The notes under the pieces: model-generated | The model's input: the letters and a program-made list of their open reading frames with translations, nothing else | Databases searched by the model: none | What the model was told of the DNA's origin: nothing | Made by a program: the position numbers and the translations under genes | Assembly: GCA_002425935.1 (NCBI GenBank) | Contig: DINE01000011.1 | Span: 13,789 to 23,363 of the forward strand | Reading direction: 5' to 3' | Length of the DNA: 9,575 nucleotides | Source: Bacteroidales bacterium UBA5548 | GTDB taxonomy: Bacteria > Bacteroidota > Bacteroidia > Bacteroidales > UBA932 | Part shown: one piece after another, positions 1 through 7,555 of the stretch | Numbering within the stretch: the first letter of the stretch is position 1 | Layout: each line of letters begins with the position of its first letter

Positions 1-2
1 TT

Positions 3-257
3 ACTACTGATTCAATTTTGAGTTTATCCTCTGCTATTAGTGTTACAGAAGAGTTCAAATCTCGGGAAATGTTTTGTACAGCACTCCATGCAAATGGGAA
101 TTTGCAAAAATTTGCGGTAAAATCTGATGTTGGTAAAATTGTTTTATGTTGTGTGAATCCCGTTACAGGTAGTACGAATATCAAAAAAGCGAGTAGCTTA
201 CCTTTCATGATTGAAGTGTTTATAGAAATTGTCGCAAAAGGTAGATATAAATTTTAA
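3..257 (+). CDS. Possible 3' end of an unrecognised gene, cut by the window edge
   Basis: This frame is open from the first complete codon to a TAA at 255-257, giving about 84 residues with no stop, and it probably starts outside the window. A TTG at 18 could serve as a start, but nothing around it looks like an initiation region. The peptide mixes charged and hydrophobic stretches and ends in basic and aromatic residues (GRYKF). It has no signal peptide, transmembrane segment or motif that I recognise. Base composition is clearly more A/T-rich than in the genes that follow. A chance open frame of this length in A/T-rich DNA is uncommon but possible. It could be a genuine C-terminus, a decayed remnant, or noise, and no function is assigned. 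Confidence 0.3.
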   Translation, partial: TTDSILSLSSAISVTEEFKSREMFCTALHANGNLQKFAVKSDVGKIVLCCVNPVTGSTNIKKASSLPFMIEVFIEIVAKGRYKF

Positions 258-420
258 TTGCTCGTTTCTGATGTTGTTGAATGTGCATTTTTTAAGGTTA
301 ATCTTCACACCAATTTTAGGGAAATTTCATCCCTAGAGGATTATTTCCGCTTTAGTCGAGCAAAACTGGCGCGGAGAAAATTTTGTTTTGTTATCTTTGG
401 GTTGCAAAATTTTAAACTAT
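258..420. other. A/T-rich leader region with two small inverted repeats
   Basis: This stretch lies between the possible upstream frame and the DUF5916 gene. It contains a perfect 6-base inverted repeat, TAGGGA (317-322) with TCCCTA (330-335), around a 7-base spacer. A second pairing joins TTTCCGC (344-350) with GCGGAGA (371-377), seven pairs including one G-T wobble, around a 20-base loop. Neither is followed by a convincing T tract on either strand, so neither is called a terminator. I recognise no riboswitch or RNA gene here. The stretch probably carries the promoter of the following operon. Confidence 0.4.
392..399 (+). promoter_or_regulatory. Putative Bacteroidota -7 element for the DUF5916/DASS operon
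   Basis: TATCTTTG matches the Bacteroidota -7 consensus TAnnTTTG at every fixed position. It ends 21 bases before the ATG at 421, so a transcript starting about seven bases downstream would have a short leader of about 15 bases. The -33 element is not convincing: no TTTG lies 19-21 bases upstream. The element lies inside the frame that would be read from the TTG at 388, which argues for ATG 421 as the true start. Confidence 0.45.
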
Positions 421-2613
421 ATGTATTTATTATCAGGCAGAGGTTTAGGAAGGTTTTTGACAGTAGTGTCTATGCTTTTTTCATTAACTGTTCAATTGAG
501 TGCACAGTCGGCGGGAACAGCTTCACAGTCAAATGTTATTAAAGCAGTTAAGATTGAAAACCCGATACGTATAGATGGAGATCTTACAAAGGCTGTCTGG
601 CAAAATGCACAGCCGGTAACCAACTTCACCCAAAGAGAGCCAAAGGAGGGGTCAACTCCCAGCGAAAACACAAAAGTTGCAATACTCTACGACCAACACA
701 CCATCTACTTTGGTATATGGTGCTACGACTCTCAATCCGAAAAAATCTCTGCAAAAAAGATGAATCGTGACTTTGACTGGGGTAGTGACGACAATATAGA
801 GATAATGATAAGCCCCTTTAACGACAACCGAAACGGGTATCTCTTTATTACAAACCCTAACGGAGCAATGGCAGATGTGTGGCTGGGAAATGGAGGTGGT
901 AATAATACCGACTGGAACGGAGTTTGGGATGTGAGAGTTAGGCGGGACCAAAATGGCTGGTATGCAGAGTTCGCGATACCTTTCTCTACATTAAAGTTTA
1001 AAAATGAAGAGATTCAGACCTGGGCTGTCAACTTCGAGAGAAACATCAGGCGTAAAAATGAACAGGTTAGATGGCAAGGATGGTCCCGACAGCTAGATAT
1101 AGACAATATTGCACATAGCGGCAAACTGGAAGGACTCGAAAATATAAAGCAAAAAGAGAGAGTTGAGATTCTGCCATACATAAGTGGAGGGGCGGAGTGG
1201 TTGAATGGCAAGCCCGAGGCAACCTATAAAGTAGGTGGTGAGGTCAATTACGATATCAGCCCCACGATGAAGCTCAATTTTACTTTAAATACCGATTTTG
1301 CACAAGTAGAATCGGACAGAAGAGAGGTAAATCTCTCCCGGTTCTCTATCTACTACCCCGAAAAGAGGCAGTTTTTTCTCGAGGGCAAGAGCTACTTTGA
1401 TATGAATGTCTCTTCTGCCCGCCTTTTTTACAGCAGAAGGATTGGTATCTCCGGAGAGTCAATTGTTCCGGTAATTGGAGGAGGGAGGTTGTTTGGTAAA
1501 ATCAATAAAACAAGCATAGGGATAATGACCCTTCAAACAGGAGCACTTAAGGGAGAATCAAGTGCCAACTCCTCTGTATTGAGGATAAAACAGGATATAT
1601 TTGAGGAGTCTAGTATTGGCTTTATATCAACACAAAAGTTCAGTAATGGCTCATACAGTGCAATGTATGGTGCCGACTTCACTTATAACACCACTAAATT
1701 TCTAAAAAACAAAAACCTGATGACAGGTTTCTCTGCCGCCTTTACACAGGAGAACATTAAAGGTGGTGAGTCAAAAAACCATGACAATGCAACCTATCAT
1801 ATATTCCTTTTCTATCCAAACGACAAAATAAATTTTAATGTAGGGTACAACACAATTCAGGAGAACTTCAGACCATCACTGGGCTTTGTTAACCGTACAA
1901 ACTTTAAAAGACTTTACTCTCAGCTGGATTACCGGCCAAGAGTAAAAAAGCTGGACGGATTAATCCGCTCATTCTCTTTTAGAATTTTTGAAATGCAGTA
2001 CTTTATAAATGATAAAACCGGGCTAACAGAGACAATCTCTGCCGAATTCCGGCCTCTTGGCATCAATTTCCAAAGTGGCGATTATATTGGTTTTAATTAC
2101 GAGTTTCAACAGGATAATCCACATGAGGAGTTTGACCTTATTGATGGCGTAGTGATACCAAGGGGACAGTATAACGACAACAACTTTAGTGCTGAATTTC
2201 ATTCATTTGATGGCCGTCCGGTTAACGCAGGCATAGAGTACGAAAAGGGTTCGTTTTACACAGGCAGCCGATCAAACATCGAGATGTATCTTAACCTGAG
2301 CATTAACAGGCACCTGAGTCTGAGTGCAGACTGGAGCAGGAATAATCTGGATATGCCCGAGGGGTACTTTAAGGTGAATGAGTTCGGAGGAAGAATCAAT
2401 TACGCCTTTAACCCAAAACTTAACACCTCTCTCTTTGCACAGTGGAACAACGAAGACAAGGAGGTTGTGCTGAATGGCCGAATCAACTGGATTCCCAAGA
2501 TAGGCAGCTTCTTCTACTTTGTGGTAAACCAGCATATCGACACCGCCAATAACAGTTTTAAACTCACCCGAACCACCATTCTGGCCAAGCTTATCTGGCG
2601 TTTTGCGGTGTAA
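421..2613 (+). CDS. CBM9-like/DUF5916 outer-membrane protein
   Basis: The product is about 730 residues, predicted to be exported and inserted in the outer membrane. Residues 1-28 form a signal peptide ending LSA before Q29. Residues about 38-235 resemble the carbohydrate-binding family 9-like β-sandwich, opening with the typical IDGDLTKAVWQNA and containing YFGIWCYDS. Residues from about 245 to the end match DUF5916, with the family signatures PEKRQFFLEG near 313 and LFYSRRIG near 335, then many alternating strands typical of a β-barrel. Length is normal for the family. ATG 421 is preferred over TTG 388 because it gives a clean signal peptide and follows a -7 element; no Shine-Dalgarno sequence is visible, as is usual in this phylum. 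The DASS transporter follows after 35 bases, suggesting one transcript. The biochemical role of the family is not established; the binding-domain label is by fold, and binding of sugar is not shown. Confidence 0.88.
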   Translation: MYLLSGRGLGRFLTVVSMLFSLTVQLSAQSAGTASQSNVIKAVKIENPIRIDGDLTKAVWQNAQPVTNFTQREPKEGSTPSENTKVAILYDQHTIYFGIWCYDSQSEKISAKKMNRDFDWGSDDNIEIMISPFNDNRNGYLFITNPNGAMADVWLGNGGGNNTDWNGVWDVRVRRDQNGWYAEFAIPFSTLKFKNEEIQTWAVNFERNIRRKNEQVRWQGWSRQLDIDNIAHSGKLEGLENIKQKERVEILPYISGGAEWLNGKPEATYKVGGEVNYDISPTMKLNFTLNTDFAQVESDRREVNLSRFSIYYPEKRQFFLEGKSYFDMNVSSARLFYSRRIGISGESIVPVIGGGRLFGKINKTSIGIMTLQTGALKGESSANSSVLRIKQDIFEESSIGFISTQKFSNGSYSAMYGADFTYNTTKFLKNKNLMTGFSAAFTQENIKGGESKNHDNATYHIFLFYPNDKINFNVGYNTIQENFRPSLGFVNRTNFKRLYSQLDYRPRVKKLDGLIRSFSFRIFEMQYFINDKTGLTETISAEFRPLGINFQSGDYIGFNYEFQQDNPHEEFDLIDGVVIPRGQYNDNNFSAEFHSFDGRPVNAGIEYEKGSFYTGSRSNIEMYLNLSINRHLSLSADWSRNNLDMPEGYFKVNEFGGRINYAFNPKLNTSLFAQWNNEDKEVVLNGRINWIPKIGSFFYFVVNQHIDTANNSFKLTRTTILAKLIWRFAV

Positions 2614-2648
2614 TTTTTTGTGTAAATTCACATCAAAACTATAACTAT

Positions 2649-4136
2649 ATGAGCTTCGTGCGGCAATTTGGATTCAGAAGGCTGGTCAGCTTTGTGATTA
2701 CCCCCCTTGCAATTATCTATGTAATACTCTTTGCAGATATTGCTCCGGAAAACCCAAAAGTCGCATACACACTTGGTGTAGCAATGCTCATGGCTGTACT
2801 TTGGATTACCGAGGCGGTTCCCCTGGCCGTCACTTCGCTCATTCCTGTTGCCCTATTCCCTCTCTTTGGAATTATGGACGGGCGGGCCGTTGCAGCAACA
2901 TATTTTAACGATGTAATCTTCCTTTTCATGGGAGGATTTCTGGTCTCACTGGCAATGGAGAAGTGGGATCTTCACAGACGAATTGCATACAACATCCTCT
3001 GCTTTACCGGAACAAGCCCCGCAAGAATACTGCTGGGCTTTATGCTCGCATCATTCTTCCTCTCGATGTGGATCTCCAATACCGCAACGGCCATGATGAT
3101 GCTCCCTATTGCCATGGCAATAATCAGACAACTCACCACCCTTATGAACAACCGAAGCTCAACAAGATTCTCAGTCGGAATTCTGCTTGGAATAGCTTAC
3201 AGCGCATCAGTCGGAGGAATGGCAACACTTGTGGGAACACCCCCCAACCTCTCCTTTATGAGGATATTCCACATCTACTTTCCTGATGCCCCGGAGATCT
3301 CATTCTACAAATGGATGCTGTTTGCCCTTCCGGTCTCAATCTTAATGTTTCTCTTTATCTGGGCACTGCTTTACACATTATTTCGCCCAAAAAAGAGCGA
3401 GTGGCGTGATGTAGAGAAGAACACTTTTCACAGTCAACTTTTAGAGATGGGGAGGAGGACATTTGAGCAGAATTTTGTATTCGTAATATTTGTGCTGCTC
3501 GCAGTACTTTGGATAAGCCGCGCAGACATTGACATTGGGGTCTTTAAAATTCCGGGGTGGAGCAATTTCTTTCCAAATGCCCCTTTCATAAACGACGGAA
3601 CAGTTGCTATATTCATGGCTCTTATCCTCTTTTTTGTGCCGTCTAAAACTGTCAGAAGCGACACAATTCTTGAGTGGAACACAGCTTCAAAGCTGCCATG
3701 GAACATTCTGCTTCTTTTTGGTGGAGGTTTTGCGCTGGCCACCGGCTTTAAAGAGAGCGGCCTTTCGCTTTGGTTCGGAGAACATCTTTCGGCAGTTGCA
3801 AGTTTACATCCGCTTCTGGTGATACTCATTATTTGCCTTGTAATAACCTCATTGACCGAACTCACTTCAAATACTGCTACCACCGAGATGGTTTTACCGA
3901 TTCTTGCAGGAATTGCAATTACAACAGGGATTAACCCTTTGATGCTCATGATTCCCGCAACACTCTCCGCATCAATGGCCTTTATGCTGCCAGTTGCAAC
4001 ACCGCCCAACGCCATTATCTTTGGTACAGGTTTGGTTTCTGTAAGGCAGATGGCAGCAACCGGGCTAATCATTAACCTGGCCGGAGCACTTATCAGCACT
4101 CTGATGATGTACTTCTGGGGGGCAAAAGTCTTTTAG
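2649..4136 (+). CDS. DASS/SLC13 family sodium-coupled anion (probably dicarboxylate) transporter
   Basis: This 495-residue inner-membrane protein belongs to the divalent anion:sodium symporter family (VcINDY/SLC13), which imports dicarboxylates such as succinate, or citrate or sulfate in some members. Both repeat halves carry the diagnostic signature: S143-N144-T145 (in WISNTAT) and S407-N408-T409 (in LTSNTATTE). Each is followed by a second conserved turn, GTPPN at 196-200 and ATPPN at 450-454. In structurally known members these residues line the substrate and sodium sites. Hydrophobic segments run throughout, for example 13-30, 85-100, 217-240, 275-290, 320-335 and 345-365. The protein is slightly longer than VcINDY. 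ATG 2649 has an A/T-rich upstream region and no Shine-Dalgarno sequence. The gene lies 35 bases behind the DUF5916 gene and overlaps the stop codon of the convergent lipoprotein gene. A dicarboxylate is the likeliest substrate, but sulfate or another anion cannot be excluded from sequence. Confidence 0.93.
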   Translation: MSFVRQFGFRRLVSFVITPLAIIYVILFADIAPENPKVAYTLGVAMLMAVLWITEAVPLAVTSLIPVALFPLFGIMDGRAVAATYFNDVIFLFMGGFLVSLAMEKWDLHRRIAYNILCFTGTSPARILLGFMLASFFLSMWISNTATAMMMLPIAMAIIRQLTTLMNNRSSTRFSVGILLGIAYSASVGGMATLVGTPPNLSFMRIFHIYFPDAPEISFYKWMLFALPVSILMFLFIWALLYTLFRPKKSEWRDVEKNTFHSQLLEMGRRTFEQNFVFVIFVLLAVLWISRADIDIGVFKIPGWSNFFPNAPFINDGTVAIFMALILFFVPSKTVRSDTILEWNTASKLPWNILLLFGGGFALATGFKESGLSLWFGEHLSAVASLHPLLVILIICLVITSLTELTSNTATTEMVLPILAGIAITTGINPLMLMIPATLSASMAFMLPVATPPNAIIFGTGLVSVRQMAATGLIINLAGALISTLMMYFWGAKVF

Positions 4137-4930
4137 TGTGAATACTTTGCGTGATGCATCACATTAGTGATGTTTTCATTGGGTATTGTGGTAAAGATTC
4201 TCGACTGAGGATATGCACTCTCTGTGCTTAGTATCAGGTTACTTTCGGTCAAAAGAAACTTATAGTCCTGCCTGTACTGAATCTGTCCGGCAACACTCTT
4301 AATGTTTAATGAGATGATGTCTGTATTTACCTGCCAGCTTCCGTTGAAGTTGTCAATAATATCATTAACCGTCAGTTTTCCCTTTATCTCTGTAGGAGAC
4401 ATAAACCTTAGCTCCGAAAGAGGTACTCCTGCCAGGTTCTCCTTGGACCCATATATCGTGAAAGTATCACCTGCCTTAACCTCTTTGGTGGGGGCAGTCA
4501 GGTTAACCTTGAGATTAACAAGGTTGGAACCGTATGTAAAACTGAACTCTGCCTCCAATTTCCCATTGTTAATAGCCTCCTGTGAGTCAAGAACAATATC
4601 AAATTGAGAGTTTTTATAAATCAGCCGTTTTGAGCTGAGTAAAATAATAATATCCTTGTTTACAAAAATATAGGGCGAGCTATTATCGTAAAATCTGTTT
4701 ACACAGTTTTGCACAGCCACATTGTTCTCCAAAACCTCTCCAGACCATCCCTGGGGGGTACTCATATCTAGAAAAGAAAAATCCTTGGTTGCAGTTACCG
4801 TTGAGTAGAAATCTCTCGCCGACCACGTACCCTTTAGCTCATCAAACAAAGTATCATCCTTACTGCAGGATGTTGCAATGAAGATTAAGATAAGAGGCAT
4901 CGCCAACAGTGTGAAAAATGTTCTTTTCAT
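4133..4930 (-). CDS. Lipoprotein with surface-export-like signal, lipocalin-like character
   Basis: The product is 265 residues. Residues 1-21 form a lipoprotein signal peptide with A19-T20-S21 before the lipidated C22. The next residues, SKDD (23-26), resemble the lipoprotein export signal (lysine and acidic residues just after the cysteine) that sends Bacteroidota lipoproteins to the cell surface. The mature part is rich in β-strands. A GTW motif at 34-36 (ELKGTWSARDF) recalls the opening strand of lipocalin-like domains, and a similar GSW at 197-199 (DNFNGSWQVN) suggests a second, diverged β-domain. I do not recognise a specific family, and ligand is unknown. The gene starts 105 bases after the stop of the TonB-dependent receptor on the same strand, with no convincing promoter or terminator between, so co-transcription is likely. 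Its stop codon overlaps the end of the convergent DASS gene. Confidence 0.82.
   Translation of the reverse strand: MKRTFFTLLAMPLILIFIATSCSKDDTLFDELKGTWSARDFYSTVTATKDFSFLDMSTPQGWSGEVLENNVAVQNCVNRFYDNSSPYIFVNKDIIILLSSKRLIYKNSQFDIVLDSQEAINNGKLEAEFSFTYGSNLVNLKVNLTAPTKEVKAGDTFTIYGSKENLAGVPLSELRFMSPTEIKGKLTVNDIIDNFNGSWQVNTDIISLNIKSVAGQIQYRQDYKFLLTESNLILSTESAYPQSRIFTTIPNENITNVMHHAKYSH
4157..4177 (+). terminator. Hairpin with T tract downstream of the DASS gene
   Basis: CATCAC (4157-4162) pairs perfectly with GTGATG (4167-4172) around the loop ATTA, and TTTTC follows directly. The stem is short but the T tract follows only on the plus strand, so it would act on the DUF5916/DASS message about 20 bases past its stop. 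It lies wholly inside the 3' end of the opposing lipoprotein gene. The left arm also belongs to a 12-base palindrome, GTGATGCATCAC (4151-4162), giving an alternative pairing. Confidence 0.5.
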
Positions 4931-5035
4931 ATGGAGTCATTTAAATATTAATAATTAAGGGCTTAGTACGAGGGGAATTTACATTAAAGATGCAGAAAAG
5001 TGAACTTTCGTTGCATAAGCTGATATTAAAAAGTG

Positions 5036-7435
5036 CTAAAAATCAACCCTTACCGAAAAGACGGGTACTATTCCCACGCTGTAGGAGTCGCGGGTGACTA
5101 TTTTGCCCTGAGTATATGAGAAGCGACGCCTTACAACATTGTGTCTGTTTGTAAGGTTTTGAATCTCGGCAAGAAACGTCCAGGAGCTTCCCTTTCTGTT
5201 GACTCTGTAGCTTGCTCCAAGATCTACTCTTGAGTAGTCGGGCAGCTGTTTCTCATAAGTGCGCAGAACATCAAAAACCACCCTTCTCCTGGACAACGAG
5301 AGCTCTGTATTTACTGGAGTGTACCTGAACCCTCCTCTGTTGAGTGCTCTTATGTTCAGCCCTATAATATCTCGACCACCCTTTCCGGCTTTAAATTCCC
5401 GACCCGCTGTAAACATGAAAATTCGTCTGTTGTTAAAGTAGGTGTTGTAAGTTCTGCCGTCAGGTGCCTTATATTTTGAGTCAAAAAGTGAGAAGCTGGC
5501 TAAAAAATAGGAGTTTCTATAGAACTCCTTTTCGACAGTAAGCTCAACTCCACTGTTTCTGCCGGTCCCGGTGTTAACAAGTCTAGTGTCCGGCAGGCCG
5601 TATGCGGCATTCAGAATGGAGTACTTACTGACATTATCTGCGGCAACCGGAACCTTGAAAAGATACTGGTGGTAAATCTCTGTGGTTACTTTTAATGAGT
5701 GAGTTACGCTGCCTGAGAGACCCATTGTAAAGTGGGCGGCTCTGGTTGCTTTAAGATTTTCATTTGCAATTTCGCGCTTTCCGGGAGCTGTTCTCACCCT
5801 GTAGTTGTAAATTGAAAGAGGTTCCAGTTTTGAATGAATGCCGGAACCAAAGCTAAGCACCCAGTCACCTCCGGCTGAAACTCTTAACCCAGCCCTAGGC
5901 TCAGCAATAAACTCTCCGGTAACCCCTGAATGAAAAAAGTGAACCCCGGCTACCAGTTCGGTTCCGGCAGAGATGCTCTTCTTCCACTGCGCAAAATAGC
6001 TGTTATACCACCCACTCCCTTTAACATCAATCAGAGTGTCGTATGCATCCTTTGAGAGGTATCGTCTGGAAAACATCTCCCCTTGCATAATGTTGGCATT
6101 AAAACCAATTCTTAAAACATTTGAAGCAGATAGCTTGTGATTTACCGTAAAAGCAGCCCTAAGTGAAGGGTAGAAGAAACTTTCCGAGTAGTTGTGCCGC
6201 TTATCAAGCAGTGTATCAACAACGTAATTATCAGACTCGCTCTTTTGCCAGGTTAAACCCAGTGTTGATCGAATATAGGTTTTTTCACCAGGTAAAGTGA
6301 TTGAGTGCTTTATTCCTGCAACAGCAAAGAGGTGTTTGTCCAGAAATTCATCATTGTCCGCACCAAGTTTAATAGAATCTGCGTTGTCGGAGGCCAGATC
6401 ACCTACTTTACTTTTTCCGCCTGTTGTAAAAAATTCGAATGTACCCGCCTTCCCTGCAGAATAAGAAATTTTTGAACCCCAGTCAAAGGAGTCAGGAATT
6501 ATGCTGACATCTTCGCTGTTGATTATTCCATAGCGTTTTAGAAAGTTGAAATTGGCATATCTGGCATTTACAAACCATGAACCGGGCCTCCTTAAAGAGA
6601 GAGGACCCTCTGCAGATGCTTCAGCACCCACAATTCCTGCTCCCAGAGAGAACTCCCGTTTAGCCGGATTACCATTACGAAGGGAGAGGTCCATCACACC
6701 GGATGTTGCATTCCCGTATTCGGCGGGAAATGCTCCTGTGTAGAAATCAAATCCCGAAAGAATATTTGTGGTTATAGCCGAATAAGCCCCTCCGGAGGCC
6801 CCCTCACCGGCCGCCAGATGGTTGGGGTTTGGTATCTCAATTCCCTCAAGCCTCCACAATAACCCTTTTGGAGAGTTTCCTCTTACAACTATCTGGTTGT
6901 TATCATCATCGTTCCCTGACGAAACCCCGGCAACTGAGGTAACCATCCTAAGCGGATCGTAGTATCCCGAAGCATATCTGGCGGCGTCCTGACTCCTAAG
7001 TCGCTTTACACTCACCGTTGCCATTGTATTCCTGCCTCTCCCTCTGTCTGAACTCACAGTCACACCAGACAAAAGCCTCGATTTTTCAGCCATAAGTACA
7101 GTAACAAAAACCTCCTTACCGCTTCCTGCAAGTAAATCTCCCATTAAAGTGCCTACATAGCCTGAATGCTCTACACTTACTGAGTACCTGCCCGGAGGAA
7201 CCTCTACCCTGAACCTTCCGGCAGAGTCACTTACTGTTGACACCTCCGCAGCAGATGAAAAAACTCTCACAGAGGCTCCCGCCAATTGAGCCCTGCTTTC
7301 GGAATCAATGAGAGTGCCGGATATTACTGCCTTGATGTCCTGCTTTGCAATGATTTGAGAATATGATTTTTCCGGAATTAAAATCAAAATAATTCCGATA
7401 ATAAGAGATACCGTTAGATTTAACCTGAATGACAT
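5036..7435 (-). CDS. TonB-dependent receptor with carboxypeptidase-regulatory-like N-terminal domain
   Basis: This 799-residue outer-membrane receptor would import a substrate using energy passed from TonB-ExbB-ExbD. Residues 1-26 are a signal peptide (SYS before Q27). Residues about 37-115 form a carboxypeptidase-regulatory-like β-sandwich (ISGTLIDSES, then DSAGRF and PGRYSVSVEHSGY). Residues about 135-253 form the plug, with QIVVRGNSP, WRLEGIEIPNPNH and FYTGAFPAEYGNATSG. The rest is a β-barrel ending in phenylalanine (FSVRVDF), as outer-membrane proteins usually do. Length and architecture are complete. The plug signatures fit a common Bacteroidota class that is not of the SusC type, and no SusD gene is present. 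The following lipoprotein gene is a possible partner. A terminator upstream separates it from the LruC gene, so it should have its own promoter; I see no clean consensus in 7436-7474. Substrate is unknown. Confidence 0.92.
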   Translation of the reverse strand: MSFRLNLTVSLIIGIILILIPEKSYSQIIAKQDIKAVISGTLIDSESRAQLAGASVRVFSSAAEVSTVSDSAGRFRVEVPPGRYSVSVEHSGYVGTLMGDLLAGSGKEVFVTVLMAEKSRLLSGVTVSSDRGRGRNTMATVSVKRLRSQDAARYASGYYDPLRMVTSVAGVSSGNDDDNNQIVVRGNSPKGLLWRLEGIEIPNPNHLAAGEGASGGAYSAITTNILSGFDFYTGAFPAEYGNATSGVMDLSLRNGNPAKREFSLGAGIVGAEASAEGPLSLRRPGSWFVNARYANFNFLKRYGIINSEDVSIIPDSFDWGSKISYSAGKAGTFEFFTTGGKSKVGDLASDNADSIKLGADNDEFLDKHLFAVAGIKHSITLPGEKTYIRSTLGLTWQKSESDNYVVDTLLDKRHNYSESFFYPSLRAAFTVNHKLSASNVLRIGFNANIMQGEMFSRRYLSKDAYDTLIDVKGSGWYNSYFAQWKKSISAGTELVAGVHFFHSGVTGEFIAEPRAGLRVSAGGDWVLSFGSGIHSKLEPLSIYNYRVRTAPGKREIANENLKATRAAHFTMGLSGSVTHSLKVTTEIYHQYLFKVPVAADNVSKYSILNAAYGLPDTRLVNTGTGRNSGVELTVEKEFYRNSYFLASFSLFDSKYKAPDGRTYNTYFNNRRIFMFTAGREFKAGKGGRDIIGLNIRALNRGGFRYTPVNTELSLSRRRVVFDVLRTYEKQLPDYSRVDLGASYRVNRKGSSWTFLAEIQNLTNRHNVVRRRFSYTQGKIVTRDSYSVGIVPVFSVRVDF

Positions 7436-7474
7436 AAAAAATCATTGTCACGAAGTTAATGCAAAAGAGTATAG

Positions 7475-7510
7475 AAAAAAGAGCCTGCATTAAAATTTGC
7501 AGACTCTTTT
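7475..7510 (-). terminator. Strong rho-independent-type terminator after the LruC gene
   Basis: The 13-base arms at 7498-7510 and 7477-7489 pair around an 8-base A/T loop. Read on the minus strand, all 13 positions pair: 12 Watson-Crick and one G-U wobble. The sequence then runs into six Ts (7480-7475). On the plus strand the wobble position becomes a C-A mismatch, which favours action on minus-strand RNA. The hairpin begins about 46 bases after the LruC stop codon and ends 40 bases before the start of the receptor gene, so it separates the two units. Confidence 0.82.
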
Positions 7511-7555
7511 GAGGAATTTTCAGAGCATCATGGCTCCTGTTAAGTTATGTTGTAT

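Noticed and set aside
317..335. Inverted repeat TAGGGA/TCCCTA considered as a terminator
   Set aside because: There is no T tract after it on either strand and the stem is only six bases.
388..420. TTG start 11 codons upstream for the DUF5916 protein
   Set aside because: It would place the -7 element TATCTTTG inside the coding region and add residues before a signal peptide that is already complete from ATG 421.
258..542. Plus-strand open frame starting at a TTG and overlapping the 5' end of the DUF5916 gene
   Set aside because: It overlaps the signal-peptide region of a well-supported gene in another frame, has a cysteine- and phenylalanine-rich random-looking product, and has no motif.
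2619..2632. TGTG-TAAATT-CACA dyad between the DUF5916 and DASS genes, resembling a CRP site
   Set aside because: The spacing is two bases too short for the classical CRP pattern TGTGA-N6-TCACA, and the arms are only four bases. Likely chance in a short A/T-rich gap.
3434..4099. Long (221-codon) minus-strand open frame inside the DASS gene
   Set aside because: It is fully antisense to the conserved second half of the transporter, including its S407-N408-T409 motif. Its length is explained by the codon bias of the real gene.
7461..7475. Minus-strand TATACTCTTTTG as promoter -7 element for the TonB receptor
   Set aside because: TA and TTTG are separated by four bases instead of two, so it does not fit TAnnTTTG; it also abuts the terminator tail.
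7305..7490. 61-residue minus-strand frame overlapping the start of the TonB receptor
   Set aside because: Its start codon falls within the terminator stem and most of it lies out of frame over the receptor signal peptide and carboxypeptidase-like domain.
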